Source: Heliocidaris erythrogramma (taxonomy: Eukaryota > Echinodermata > Echinoidea > Camarodonta > Echinometridae). Taken from it: a stretch of 64,000 bases of DNA. The stretch spans positions 35,224,625 through 35,288,624 of the forward strand of contig CM046853.1 of NCBI GenBank assembly GCA_025617745.1. The letters run 5' to 3'. Both the position numbers and the translations under genes were made by a program. Below the pieces are notes generated by a model that did no database searches, was not told the DNA's origin, and saw only the letters and a list, made by a program, of their open reading frames with translations. Shown in pieces: positions 35,441 through 47,578 of this stretch (positions are counted from its first letter, which is position 1; every line of letters starts with the position of its first letter).

Positions 35441-38400
35441 AGGAGGGGGCAGATAAATATTGCAATTATGATTTTGTGTAATCACATAAAAAAGTATTCA
35501 TACCTGGTATTTGAATTGTTCATTGACAAGATTTACAGTTTGTTTTAATTCCTTGATAAGTTAAATATTGAAGGAAAATGGTGCTAAATATAATTAAGTG
35601 GTCAACAGTTGTGAGTCCTATCTTTGCTGTGTCTGTTGTTAATCTCTTCCCCGGCCTCCTCCCTCTATTTGACGAGACATTAAATGGAATGTTCTAATTA
35701 TCGGCCACTATTGATGGGTCGCATGCCAACATTTCACACATTGTAGTGATGCTCGGGGTAGATATGTGCCACAAGCACACGCACAATGTTTGAGTACACT
35801 GACATGCTCTATCCATCAATGTGGTCATTATTACATTAAAGGCACAACAGTGGGGCGGAATTTGATCAAAACGAACATGTACTCTATTATTACGTGAAGC
35901 CTTTAAGCTAGCCATTGAAGCGTGAAATCAGCCAAATTCAATCTTGCTAATTGCATCCTGCGCATATAGTATCATTCAAATAGCAATCAAGGACACTTCA
36001 TCTGTGGTCGAAGCCAACATCGTTTGTATGGGATGGGACTGTGTAAATAGTGAAAGTGTCAAAACCGACTTGAGGAATTATAGATTTCAGCACCCTAGCA
36101 GTAAGTCAGCCAAAATGCACTGTTTGCCGAAGAAGCATTCAGTATGATAATGCGACAAATTTGATATTGATGGTTTAAGGCAGTGCAGTGTTTGTTTTGT
36201 CTGTTGAATCTACATTAGGGAGATCATTTCTGGCTAGCACTGCAGACCGCCTTTGAGATTGTATCAACAGTGTAAATTGATAAATTTGCTTCTAGACAAT
36301 TTGCACATCTATATTATAGGCCTGTATAGATCACCAGAATATTTGAAGTGGATAGTGAAAAGCATTCTAGAATAGCATGTATATACATATATGTGTAGAA
36401 TATGAATATAATTTAAGATGAAGATGAAAATGATTAAAGGATTCTGATGGATGTATAGCTATGTGATACTGATAAATTCTACTCTGTGAATGCTTAGCTG
36501 GATATCCCGTACACACATTTTCATTCTCTTATGAATTAGATGGTGTTTACTCTATCTCTATAGTTTGTTACAGTGAAATGTTTCACCTGCCATCAGCGCA
36601 CGCATGCATCAGTATTAATATCACGGCCTATAGAAAATGGGATAATCGGTCATGGGTTCTCAAAATGCAAATGAGATGGAAATGTGGCCGGTCTCGACTG
36701 CTGCAGAGAGATGGCAGAAACGATGAGGCATTCTCCTGAATTGTTTCAACCCATTGTTGGGGATGGGTTGAACTCTCGTGAGAGTGAGCCAAGTCATACA
36801 TCAACAGGTTTCCAGCTAAGCATTGGTTGCTTCCCGTTCGTTCGTATGAGCAAAACTGAGGGAAACTTATCGAATAGCTATCCAAAACTGTATAGCTATA
36901 TACAAAGAATGTCGTAAAACCAAACTTCATATAGCAAAATGGAGGTTTTAGCATTATTTTATATGAAAACTCATCAAAGAGTTGTTGTCTATCACCCGTT
37001 TGAACATCAAATAAAACAAAACCCATTTATATATATGGATGGGTTTTAATCATCAGCACACACTGGCGTGAACGGCAAGCTGTCATTTTATATATATGCT
37101 TGAGGAAAGGCCCATCTTGTAAGCTAATACTAAAATATAGTGAAACTGAAAGCTAACCTTCCCAAAACTAGTTTCTTTATACATTGTTGTTCCACTATAC
37201 CATTACTGATATCATTTTATGAAGCATCCTTATCCTTATGCATTGGTTTTGCTATAGGCCCTATGATGATTTATACAAATTCTAATTATCTTAATTTCAT
37301 ATAAATTCCTTTTATGTGCATGGCCTATATTATTCTGGTCATGTTGGACAGTGGTGTGGGCAGTGGAGATATCTTCAGTCGATGATCGTATGACAAGTGT
37401 CTGCTTATATCTCATTAGTATTCCTGAGGCGCGTCCTGCATGCTTTGTTTCTTACGTGTAGGCTCAGTTCTGGAGGTGTTTGGGATGCTACGTGTTGCCT
37501 CAAAGTGCTGCCGTCTGGGGACTTAAATCCATAAATCAGGAGTAAATGAGTGATACAGTGGCTTTAATGCTTAATCTTGGCGGTGATTTGGAAGCAAGAC
37601 GGAATTGCCATGTGGTGTATCGGGACACGTTGCAAATCAGTGAAAAAATGACAAGAGCAGAGAGTGATTTTAGCTCTGGGAAGCTTGAAAAAGGGTGCTG
37701 AAAATCTCAAAAGCGAGAAGAGCTGGTTAAAATTGTTATGAAGGTATCTCACTTGTACAATAGCACAAGTGAGGGCTCCGTTAAACAAACAATAATTTTA
37801 CTCTTTTACAAGTCAGGCCTGTACAAATGTTTTAAGGCAGCACATTGACAAAAAAATACACTGTTCATTTCTTCTAGAAGACATTGTTGAATACACAATA
37901 CATGTTACGAATAAATTATTCATTTCTGAAAGATAATGTAGTAATTATTTCGATGTACAATTTGTTGCATCTCAACTAAATATGCTTTCTCTCTCTCTCT
38001 CTCTTTCTCTTTGTTTCTCCTTTATTCCCCTCTGACTGATGTGGCCTAATTCATGGTTTGGATCCATAATAGGTGAGTAAATCCTTGTTTTTGTGAACAG
38101 TATTATCATTATAGTTCCTTTTGATAGTCTGATACACTTGGTTTGTTTTAAGGAGAAAAACCATTGGGTCATACAAGATAGATATAAGTTTTTAGTCAAA
38201 AGTATTATCGGTTCAAATAGTCGTCCTCTGGTTATGCCTTATAACTAGAAATGAATGTAAAGTTTAAAATTTATTTTTCCACATTTGTATATATAGACAT
38301 TTGAGTGTAGACAATTAAGTATGATTAACCCTCTCATAATGGGATAAAATTGTACGTATAATCATTCATGCAGACAATTTATTGACCTGAATGCATGTGG

Positions 38401-39273
38401 CATATCAATCCTACTCTATAGTAGCACTTTTTTAATTGAAGTATGCAAACAGTATTACCATAATACCTTGTAGTGTTAACTTGTTCAAGTGCCTGTGGAA
38501 TTAAAGCGGATGATGCAGTAGACCCGATAATGTAATGCTGAATTTCCATTATTATATCCATAATCAATCATGTGCCAGTATAAATATTCACTCATTTATT
38601 TCTTCCCCGATGACCTTCCACTATATGCTTGTGTTTTGAATAATGATGGTGATGTATGCACAGCCTCCCTCTATAACAATGATTGCTATCAACTTAAACA
38701 AGCAGGTATCATATCTGATGATAGATTTATTCAATTTTGCAGTAATTCCTATGAGTTGGACCCAATATTTATGATCTCCGTTTGATTAAGCTCTAAGGCT
38801 TTTTATAATAGGGAAGGTAAAAGGAGGATCATGTGAAGCTTTAACCATATGGCACATTAACATGTAGCTATATATAACCACATGAAAGATAATTTCCCCG
38901 AAGTCTTTTGCTTCGTTTTCTTTTCCACATAATGTACAAGAATATGCCAGTGTTATGATGTAGGATAAGATACCTGCAAGTTTTGAGAAATATTGTACAT
39001 GCGAATCAAAATATTTTATTCATTAAAGCAAACACATGTATATATCCATTATGAGGGTGATGCCAAAGCAAGAAATTAGATTCAAGTATGATGGCTGTTT
39101 TACAAAAGATTGCCATTTATGAGCAAGAACTAGAATTAGATAGCAGCATCTTCATTGCAGTCTGTGAGTGATTATGCAGGTTTAAACCAATCTGCAATAT
39201 CATTCATGCAAATCGAGTGTAAAGATAGACCTGTATGTTATTCTTGCATTAAGTCAGTGTGGGTGCATTGTGG
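35441..39273. other. AT-rich DNA up to the contig end
   Basis: No exon or clear element is recognised. A small hairpin with arms TTCAACCCAT and ATGGGTTGAA lies at 36745-36772, and a CT microsatellite at about 37986-38011. The contig ends at 39273 in non-repetitive-looking sequence. Confidence 0.4.
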
Positions 39274-39773
39274 NNNNNNNNNNNNNNNNNNNNNNNNNNN
39301 NNNNNNNNNNNNNNNNNNNNNNNNNNNNNNNNNNNNNNNNNNNNNNNNNNNNNNNNNNNNNNNNNNNNNNNNNNNNNNNNNNNNNNNNNNNNNNNNNNNN
39401 NNNNNNNNNNNNNNNNNNNNNNNNNNNNNNNNNNNNNNNNNNNNNNNNNNNNNNNNNNNNNNNNNNNNNNNNNNNNNNNNNNNNNNNNNNNNNNNNNNNN
39501 NNNNNNNNNNNNNNNNNNNNNNNNNNNNNNNNNNNNNNNNNNNNNNNNNNNNNNNNNNNNNNNNNNNNNNNNNNNNNNNNNNNNNNNNNNNNNNNNNNNN
39601 NNNNNNNNNNNNNNNNNNNNNNNNNNNNNNNNNNNNNNNNNNNNNNNNNNNNNNNNNNNNNNNNNNNNNNNNNNNNNNNNNNNNNNNNNNNNNNNNNNNN
39701 NNNNNNNNNNNNNNNNNNNNNNNNNNNNNNNNNNNNNNNNNNNNNNNNNNNNNNNNNNNNNNNNNNNNNNNNN
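39274..39773. other. Assembly gap of exactly 500 N
   Basis: The run of N is exactly 500 long. A round number is normally a placeholder inserted by a scaffolder, not a measured distance. Sequence to the left and right therefore comes from two contigs whose order, orientation and spacing were inferred. The right contig begins inside a LINE reverse-transcriptase fragment, a repeat type that commonly ends contigs. Confidence 0.99.
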
Positions 39774-40620
39774 TGGAGTTCCGCAGGGATCACCTTTTGC
39801 TCCATTTTCTTTTCTTATTCTGTAGAAATGTTATTCACAAATCGGCCCCTGAACTCTTTCATGTTTTATATGAAGACAATAAAAATAAAATAATCTCCGA
39901 CACAGATACTTATTTTGCATGTAAATAAAGCAAAACTATTAGAATGGCTTCAAGCCAAAAGACTATCAGTCTGTAAAATATTTTTATATAAGATTAAAAT
40001 GCTAGTTAACGATGCCAGATCTGAAAAAGCCAAATTTCCAGGTGTCTATATTAATAATCGTACATCTGACTTGGAATCCGTACATTCGTGAAGTAGAAGA
40101 TAAACAACAAAAGAAGTAGCTACTATTGATGTTTTCTTGCTTGCAAATTCTCTTCAAGCTTATATTCTTCCTTATTCAGTATAATTGCACTCAGCGTAGG
40201 GATAATATATATTTATACGAATCGTCTCTAATGATGTGATGCATCACCATCAACCCACACTGATCTATGTTTCATGACTTGAGATCGATTTGATCCTATT
40301 TATAATTTGTTTGATATCAAAAAGTTGAAATCGTGTACCCAACAGGATCAGTGACAGATATCTGCATTATAACATGGTAATTTCTTTCCAACAAAAAATC
40401 TTCGTTTTGTTTGCCTGGAACCCTATATTTATACCATAAGATATTTATTAGTAAAATATTCACCGTGATACAGGGCTTACCCTTTTCACACGCTATGTTT
40501 GCGTGTTACATTAATCCTTTTGATGTTTTGAATTGTTATTGTACTAATTGTAAACATTTACATGCATGCAGACTTTTTGAAAATCGCAATGGTAATTTTC
40601 CCCCAATTTTTCTTTTGTGA
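39774..40620 (+). mobile_element. Decayed non-LTR retrotransposon (CR1/Jockey-type LINE) reverse-transcriptase fragment
   Basis: The first bases after the gap encode GVPQGSPFAPFSFLIL, the conserved reverse-transcriptase segment usually seen as GVPQGSxLGPLLFLIL in CR1/Jockey-like LINEs. In another frame follow NVIHKSAPELFHVLYEDN and ISDTDTYF, recognisable as the INDI...LYADD...SDTD region with the catalytic YADD altered to YEDN. Further on are EWLQAKRLSVCK and KFPGVYINNRTSDLESVHS, matching the EWLxANKLSLN and KFLGVYIDxxLTW region. Frame changes, in-frame stops and the lost catalytic Asp pair show it is dead. The 5' part is lost in the gap. Similarity fades after about 40150; the right boundary is approximate. 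Confidence 0.8.
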
Positions 40621-41169
40621 TGATGTGTGTGTGATTATTCACAACATTCTTACTACATTTTACCATCGGTTTTTCATCAATGTCAGTTATCATGGGGGCG
40701 TCACGGCGCAAAACGTAAGGTCATCATAAACCAATCATGAGACTTGAAAACAATTTTGAAAGGAAAATAAAAAAAACACGTCACCCTCTGTTGATTTTTA
40801 CATCAACTAAACTTCATCAGACTTTCTTCCTACTTATTCATCTCATTTTCAACCTACCTCTCTCTTAAATGGTCTAAAATGATGGAATAACTAATCGAGC
40901 AAACTGACCAAATCTCTTTAAAAGAGTAGAAAACTTTGGAGTTCACTAAAATTGTAAATGTTCGTATAATTATGATGATGGATATGATCAGATGTTCACT
41001 AATAACTTTTAGAGATTTTAATTGGTAACGAATATATGTACGTTAATGACTACTATAATGCTTATCCCCCCCCCCCCTCTCTCTCTTTCCTTTTCCTACT
41101 CCCTTCATCACTCATTTCATGTATCGTCGATAAATATATAAATATATCTCAAGACAAGAAGCCATTTTC

Positions 41170-41669
41170 ATTCTTCCACCGACAGAGCAATAACGCCACG
41201 TATCTAACATGCGCAGTAGAACCACTTCAGGCTTCCACTCTCCAACTCCCTGTCTTTCTCTCTCCTTCAAAGAAACGCCACAAACAATCTTAGTCCACGC
41301 CCACCGTCATTTGTGTCACAACTTCCTCCGATCGTGCAGTAGCCAGCGAGGAAATCACTTTCACTACTTACAACCACCTTCCACCGTCTCTTGGAGCAAC
41401 CACGTCTCAACTCTCACCGCAGACACACCACCAGCACTCGTACAAAGAGTCTTCAAGAACCAAAATAACAAAATATCAATCACATCTACCTTTCGTTACA
41501 ATCAAATATCATTATATTCTCAATACTTCATCGTCGTTGTCATCGTCGTCGCTGTCATTGCCCTAGTCGTTGAAGACACTCTTCTGAAGACTAGTCCATC
41601 GTTTACCTGACAGGAAAAACATCCAGTGTTAACTCCTTTCCTCGTACTCGGTACAGCGTTAGTTCACAG
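41170..41669 (+). other. CpG-richer exon-like block ending in donor CACAG|GTGAGA
   Basis: This block is richer in C and CpG than its surroundings and ends at an excellent splice donor (exon end 41669, GT at 41670). An ATG frame, 41209-41610 (133 residues), lies inside, but its hydrophobic end (residues about 108-123, rich in Val and Ile) comes from a GTC/ATC repeat and it stops before the donor. A non-coding 5' exon is the better reading, possibly of the plus-strand gene whose coding exon is at 60811-61065. The counterpart in copy A, if any, would lie left of the window. Confidence 0.35.
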
Positions 41670-42577
41670 GTGAGAAATCGTAAACTCATTAAAGATTTGA
41701 GTGAGATAAAGATGTAATTTAAAATAAGAAAGGAATAACAAAAGTAACAATTATCTGACACCAATGCTTCATATATTTATAAATGTATTGTTTTTTTTTT
41801 CTTTAATCAAATACATTTACTGTTTGACAGCTATTTTGATTGAAAGATGAGGGCCGCAAATGCATGGCTTGCACAGTATTTATTCTACAATTTAACTATC
41901 ATCGTTTCACAAACTATAGTGAGTGTCATACATGTACATGTTATGCAGGAAACATTCACTGAATATTTTTCTCGTATTTGGTGTATTCATTCTCATATTG
42001 AGTCCGTTAGGTATATGAATCTTATCATAATGGAATCAAGATTAGTGATACCCGTATCATATATCTGACTGAAATATTGGCTAATTTTATTTGATGTATA
42101 ACATCTTAATCTTTAACACCAAAGCTAGTTTAATGTTCAAAACTTTAGACGGAAAATGGAAAGATTGCAGAATCAGGGTCTTCATTCTTACACATCGCCG
42201 TTAATTTGTTTTCGTATTTGTTTTGCCTTTCGTTTGAGTTTTCTTTCTCCTGATTTAAAAAAAGAATTATCGTCCCGATCTATCAGACAGTATTCTGTTC
42301 TTTGTTGACTTATACTAACATTTATTTTTTATTTTTTCATTTTATTCTATCGTCTCATTATATATGGCAGGTACATACCATTACTTCTATATTTTAACTT
42401 CACACCCATGCACTGAAAAATCGCTTTGTGTTTTAGACCTGCAAATACATCTTATTTCATGTTACAAGTTGTTTTGGTAGAAACTTTCTCCTCACTTCTT
42501 TTCACTTCACTTCCCTAACTGGAGATGCATCATTTGCATGAAACTTAATTACTGCCGCCTTTTATGTCAATGTGCAT

Positions 42578-42580
<3 letters not shown>
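41670..42580. other. AT-rich DNA, nothing recognised
   Basis: No element, exon or RNA gene was recognised in this stretch. Confidence 0.4.

Positions 42581-42581
<1 letters not shown>

Positions 42582-42622
<41 letters not shown>
42582..42622. repeat. GA microsatellite
   Basis: This is a pure AG run of roughly 40 bases followed by CAGGCAGACAG. Confidence 0.95.
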
Positions 42623-42624
<2 letters not shown>

Positions 42625-42865
42625 CAGACAGAAACGATTTATAATGTTAACTTCTTGTCAACAACATTGAAAGGTTGCGTTGTAGAGACAAACATAATAA
42701 GTGAATGTCAGCCCTTTACCAAATTTGAGATGACAAAAGAATCATCATTTTTAGTCAAGTTTGTGTGATTTTTTTTCTTGCAAGATGTAATTTCTCGAAA
42801 CGAATTCCGATATTATGGGCATATTTTAAAGATAATCTGCCGTCATTTCGACGGAGGAATGCCCT

Positions 42866-43002
42866 GGGGAGCGTTTCATCGAGCATTTTGTCAGTGAATT
42901 TTCCGACAACTGTTATAACCTACTGAAATCCTTGCATCTGATTGCGATGAGAGCAAATTTGTCAGTAAAAATCACTGACAAGACACTTGATGAAACGCTC
43001 CC
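42866..43002. mobile_element. Palindromic MITE-like element, family GGGAGCGTTTCATC (best copy)
   Basis: The element is about 137 bp. It begins GGGGAGCGTTTCATCGAG and ends CTTGATGAAACGCTCCC, giving imperfect terminal inverted repeats that run on inward through GTCAGTGA and TCACTGAC. The core shares CCGACAACTGTTATAACCTAC and CTACTGAAATCCTTGCATC with the copy at 569-700, while the flanks are unrelated, so this is a separate insertion of the same family. No open frame is present. Confidence 0.85.
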
Positions 43003-43359
43003 AGTTGTTTTTTGAAAATGATTACGGTATCCATAATAACAACTGGTGCCATGCGCTTATCGTTTTTGGGCACCTTTGGATTTCAATAATTCACCGCGTT
43101 TTCCATTTTCCAAAACCGTCTCATAGTAACGGAACGTTCATCTCCTTACAGCTAAAACTCGACTCCATAGCATCCTTATCCATAAAATCCTGGTACAAAG
43201 TATGCATGACTGAAAATACACAAAATACACAAGCACACAAGATATAACCTCCCTCGTAAAAATATAAGAGTAAGTTTATAAAGTATAGCATTTATTATCC
43301 ACATCGGAAATTCCCTTACCAACTGGTTCATATGACCGTACTGAGATACGTTTCTGTCA

Positions 43360-43515
43360 GTGATGATGATAATAATAAAAAATAATAATAGTAATAACGA
43401 TAACAATAATAATGATGATGATGATGATGATGATAGTAGTGATGATGGTGATGATGAAAGTGACGATGTTAATAATAATAATAATGATAATAATAAATAT
43501 AATAATGATAATGAA
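43360..43515. repeat. AAT/GAT trinucleotide microsatellite
   Basis: The tract mixes AAT, GAT, AGT and GGT triplets. Reverse frames rich in Ile, Leu and Ser arise from the repeat. Confidence 0.95.
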
Positions 43516-44885
43516 TAAAATATAGCGCTTAATGATATATATATACATATTGTTTTTAAATGCTGTACATAATATGAAATAAACAACTTACAAAGAAAAA
43601 CTTATCCAATAAACAATATAATGAGGTCGAGAATACATAGAAATACAAAGTGTAATATAAAAGTAAAAAGACAAAACTACAAACTAATATGATGATAGCA
43701 TCTTTTAAATTCGCATTCCTAAATTCTAGTTCTAATAATTGCGTTCCAGACTTACATTTGGATGCGATCATCAAAATAGATATTGTGTTGGCGTGTTGAA
43801 ATGAACTTGATATCGTTACTTTTCTTTCTCCTTAATGTATTGAGGGTAACGTAAAGACTTATCAACATAAATGTTCTATACATTGAATAAGGTATGGCCT
43901 AGGCTTATTCTGTATAAAGTAACATGTATTGGATGACAATTGACATTAATGAAATTATTTTGCAGGCCTTTCAGTTACTTAATGTAATTTTCATAATGAA
44001 ATGAATTAGACCACGTGAAAGGACAATGAAAGAAAGAAAAAAAAACACACCAATACCTTACACATACTCAAATCTATTTTAGGTATACCATTGACACTTG
44101 ACATGGCTTCAATTTTTGTTTAATTTTTCTGTTAATTCATCTCTAGAGATTAAAGGAAAACATAACTTTAAGTCATTAAAAAAAAGATCAACTTTTAGTG
44201 ATCTGGGGAAAATTGATGAATAATGGTATTAATTCTATTCGGAACGCGGTAGGGATAACTCAACAAAATTGTCATCATCATTTGGATTTTCACTACCCAT
44301 AGAATCTTGCTCTAAACAAAAATTGTGGACAACTTTTTTTCCAAATATATTTCAAAAAGTTGAATAACACCTTTATTCTCTCTCTCTCTAAAAAAAAAGA
44401 AGAAAAAGGAGCGAGTATACATTGAAAGGTTTTATGTAAACGCCAAATCTAGAATGGCAGCAAATTCTGCGCTTTTGTGCACATCTGTCAAGAAGACTGA
44501 AGTGATTCTTCAAAGTCATGGTTTTATTTATAGAATTCATGCATGGTTACCATGTAGATTTGGAAACATGTTTCTAAAGAAAACTGTTGAAGACAATCAA
44601 ATCAAATACCTAAAACAAGCAGTAGAACAAGAAAACAAACCACAGAAAGAAATCAAACGGACAGAGATTCTGATGTTGGTTTTTTTTTCACACGCTTAGA
44701 CAAACACTTTATTCATTTCTATATAATACATAACATTCGTCTTGAATGGATACAACAAATTACAATCGATAAAATCATTGAAACAAGGCATATACAACAA
44801 AAATATCATTGAATGAAATGTAATCATTAAAAAAACCCCAATGAATATCAAACTGGATATATAACTGTATAGCACACAAACACAC
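43516..44885. other. AT-rich DNA, nothing recognised
   Basis: No exon or element was recognised. A frame at 44454-44699 begins with ATG but has no supporting splice or promoter context and ends in a poly-T-derived Phe run. Confidence 0.4.
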
Positions 44886-45122
44886 CTCACACACCCCCTC
44901 ACACACCCCACACACACACACCTCTACACACATTGATTTGTGGGGAACTTTATTGTTTTCTCCTATTGTATTTTGTACCCCGCAAGCACTTCTCCTATTG
45001 TATTTTGTACCCCACAAGCATGACGGAATAAAGGCCATCATTGTGCTCTATTGTTCTCTGTACCCCACAAATGAATCTATGTAACCCCCCCCCCCCCCAC
45101 ACACACACACTCTCTCTCTCTG
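44886..45122. repeat. CA-rich, 32-bp tandem and poly-C/AC/CT tracts
   Basis: A CA/CCCC-rich stretch (44880-44935) is followed by two tandem copies of a 32-bp unit containing TCTCCTATTGTATTTTGTAC (from about 44960). A diverged third GTACCCCACAA follows near 45060, then a C run, AC repeats and a short CT run to 45122. Confidence 0.85.
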
Positions 45123-45256
45123 ATCTTGAAAATTCACAAAAGTAATAAAAAAGGACTTCGGTATAAGAATCATGTATTCAAAGATGTCAATGTTCAAAAA
45201 TGATAAACCAGCAAGCCTGTTAACTTGAATGTGATTATAATTATAATCTAAGTGAG

Positions 45257-46159
45257 AAATTTTTACACATAAAACATATCTATGATACGCGACAAAGCAA
45301 GCTTTGTGTTGATATCAGTCGTCCAAAAACTAAATCAGGCAAACGCACATTTATGTATAGAGGCGCCCAAATATGGAACTCACTTTCAGAGGAGATTCAA
45401 AGCGCCCCTCATATAGGTGATTTTAAATCTAAACTGGTATATGAGAATATTGCTTCTCCTTAATTTGTTAAAATACAGTTTTGCTAGATAAAGAGCAATC
45501 AGTAAATGAACTTTTTATGATGCTGTAACGTACAATTTGTCGAACTACAGAATGATTTCTTTTCTCTTTTCATTTCTTTTTGCATTTCGGAAATAAAATA
45601 CTATCACATCTTACGATTGTGGAATGGAAAGGTAAACTAATAAACTAATATAAAACTAATATAAAACTAATATAAAATTTTTAGACACCAAAAACTTACC
45701 TTGTTTGTGATTTTATTCCTTTAACTTTTTACTCTGTTTTAATTTGTTTTGTGCAATAGTTTCTCTTTGACTAATTTTATCGAGACATTAAATACGTGAT
45801 AAATTTTATTATTTTTAACATAACCAAATTATATATTTTGTGTCATTTCACATTACTTTATCGTATTTTATTTTTCATATTTCATATTACATATCTTTAA
45901 AATATGTTTATATATTTCAATTTTTATACCTTTATGCTGAACTCTTTCATTTTGATATGTTTTGTAATATTTTTCTAAGACTGATGATTTCTGTATATAT
46001 TATTTTATGCATGTAATTGTTGTTTTAATACTTGTATTTATATTTATTTTTCATCGTATTTTATTGATACACGGCCCCATTGTGAACCAGCCAAGTAGCT
46101 GAAATGGGGTTATACCGTGTTTAAATAAATAAATCAAATCAAATCAAATCAAATCAAAT
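45257..46159 (+). mobile_element. LINE 3' end: C-terminal ORF2, 3' UTR and AAATC tail
   Basis: The frame 45257-45463 encodes HIYDTRQSKL, then KSGKRTFMYRGAQIWNSLSE and a GDFKSKL segment before a stop. This is the standard C-terminal end of CR1/Jockey-type LINE polyproteins (TR...GKRTFxYRGAxxWNSL...FKxxL). It is intact in frame, unlike the piece at 39774. About 650 bp of AT-rich 3' UTR follows, ending TGAAATGGGGTTATACCGTG and an AAATC microsatellite (about 46130-46159), a usual LINE tail. It is 5'-truncated at or before 45257. It could be from the same family as 39774-40620, but the two are 4.6 kb apart. Confidence 0.85.
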
Positions 46160-46173
46160 ATATATATATACGC

Positions 46174-46319
46174 CTAATGGGTACATTAGGAGGACAGTTT
46201 TTGTCTCATTTCTATAGACAACTGTCGACCTAATGACACCAACTGTCTACCTAATGTAGGGGTCGCTATTATGACGGAATAAACCGCATTGTTAGGTGTC
46301 GACCTAATGTACCCTTTAG
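46174..46319. mobile_element. 146-bp MITE with TIR CTAATGGGTACATTAGG
   Basis: Left end CTAATGGGTACATTAGG (46174-46190) and right end CCTAATGTACCCTTTAG (46303-46319) pair at 16 of 17 positions. GTCGACCTAATG or GTCTACCTAATG recurs at about 46228, 46246 and 46299. It sits just beyond the LINE tail and a TA run. No coding sequence is present. Confidence 0.75.
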
Positions 46320-46893
46320 TAAAATATATTTACATGTACGTACATATTATATAAAATATGAGTCTTACTTGGAGAATCCATCTGATCTACTGAAGGGATT
46401 ATACGCTTTGCCTCAAACTATGTCGTTTATCCAAATTCTTTTGATGAACATTTATGAAATATACTGGTTGTCAGGATGCGTTATTTTGCTTGATTTAATT
46501 CACATGTTGTATAAGTAAAATATGTTAAATTGATAGAAACATACCATCTTCATTTGAGTATGCTATACTTGAATCCTTTGGGCAAAATGTTCATTTCCCA
46601 GTCACGAATGGATTTTCACCAGGTAGTCTTTTAAATGCCATCGCAAACGAATGCGTCGGGATGCATTTCACCGTGTCAAATTAGAGAAGAATTGATTCCC
46701 TGACAATCGCTATACCTTCACATTAATCATGCCCATGTGGTTGGATTCTTTCTCACAACATATTAAGTACATAAGAGGTTTTACATGAAGAAATTTTTTT
46801 TTAATACCAACAGACAAGGCACTTAATAAGTAAGCAATATACCGAGAGAAAGCAAAATTTAGAATTAATAGCTTTTAATTCGGGGGTTGGGCC

Positions 46894-46920
46894 GGGGGGG
46901 GGGGGGGGGGGGGGGGGGGG
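46894..46920 (+). repeat. Poly-G run of 27
   Basis: This is an uninterrupted run of 27 G. It can form stacked G-quadruplexes and its length is probably not exact in the assembly. Confidence 0.95.
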
Positions 46921-46924
46921 TTAT

Positions 46925-47150
46925 CGCTTTTCCGAAGGCTCATAATTCCGAAGGTTCGTAATACCGAAACACAAATTTCCCATAGCAGAGGGCCCATAAT
47001 TTCGAGCATTTGATGCATTACTCAGAATGTCCGTTATTTCGAAGGTTTACAATTCTGAAAATGAAATAGATTTTAGAATTGCGAAGGTTCGTAATTCCCA
47101 AATTGCAATAGAACCCTACATAATTTTTCTGAATTTTTCGAAATTATAGA
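46925..47150. repeat. Degenerate ATTCCGAAGGTTCGTAAT repeat element
   Basis: TTCCGAAGG, TTCGTAAT, TTTCGAAGG and AATTCCCAAA words repeat at roughly 20-35-base steps, interspersed with TTTCGAAATT. The element looks old; ends and target duplications are not visible. Confidence 0.6.
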
Positions 47151-47578
47151 ATCTGGAATGTTTTCTCTCGAGAAAATAGAAATAGCAGATCAGATGGATG
47201 GTTCAATAATACATGTAATCTAAATATGTATCTGTTTAATGTGACTTAAAATGAATTGTATTGTATTTCAATCTCTGAATTATCATTGAAGCACGAGACA
47301 TGTAGGTATGGTCGTAGTCCATACTCTTCAGTGCAATGCAATAATCCCTCAATAACGTATTCCTTTTTTCAATTCGAAATTTTAAGTGGATTAATGTTTT
47401 CTTCATATAATTAATATGAAGCACAAAACCGTTTGTAATTACTCAGATAAAAATATAGAATACTCGCGAGCCAAAGTGTATTTTGATAGAAGAGTAAATA
47501 CTACATTTTCCCCTTTTCTTTTAAGGGCTGCTATCAAACTTTGAAATAGACATCAGGAAATATAAATTGTATCATAAT

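Noticed and set aside
34544-35485. 313-codon minus-strand frame rich in His and Asn, resembling a histidine-rich protein
   Set aside because: It is a translation of the ATG/GAT microsatellite; all other frames over the array are equally open.
39155-39928. Frames of up to 257 codons across the gap
   Set aside because: Most of each frame is N. Only the short LINE-derived part after 39774 has meaning.
41209-41610. 133-codon ATG frame with a hydrophobic C-terminal segment
   Set aside because: The hydrophobic part comes from a GTC/ATC repeat and the frame ends before the splice donor; a non-coding exon is more likely.
43176-43586. 136-codon minus-strand hydrophobic/Ser-rich frame suggesting a membrane protein
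   Set aside because: It overlaps the AAT/GAT microsatellite, which produces the hydrophobic run.
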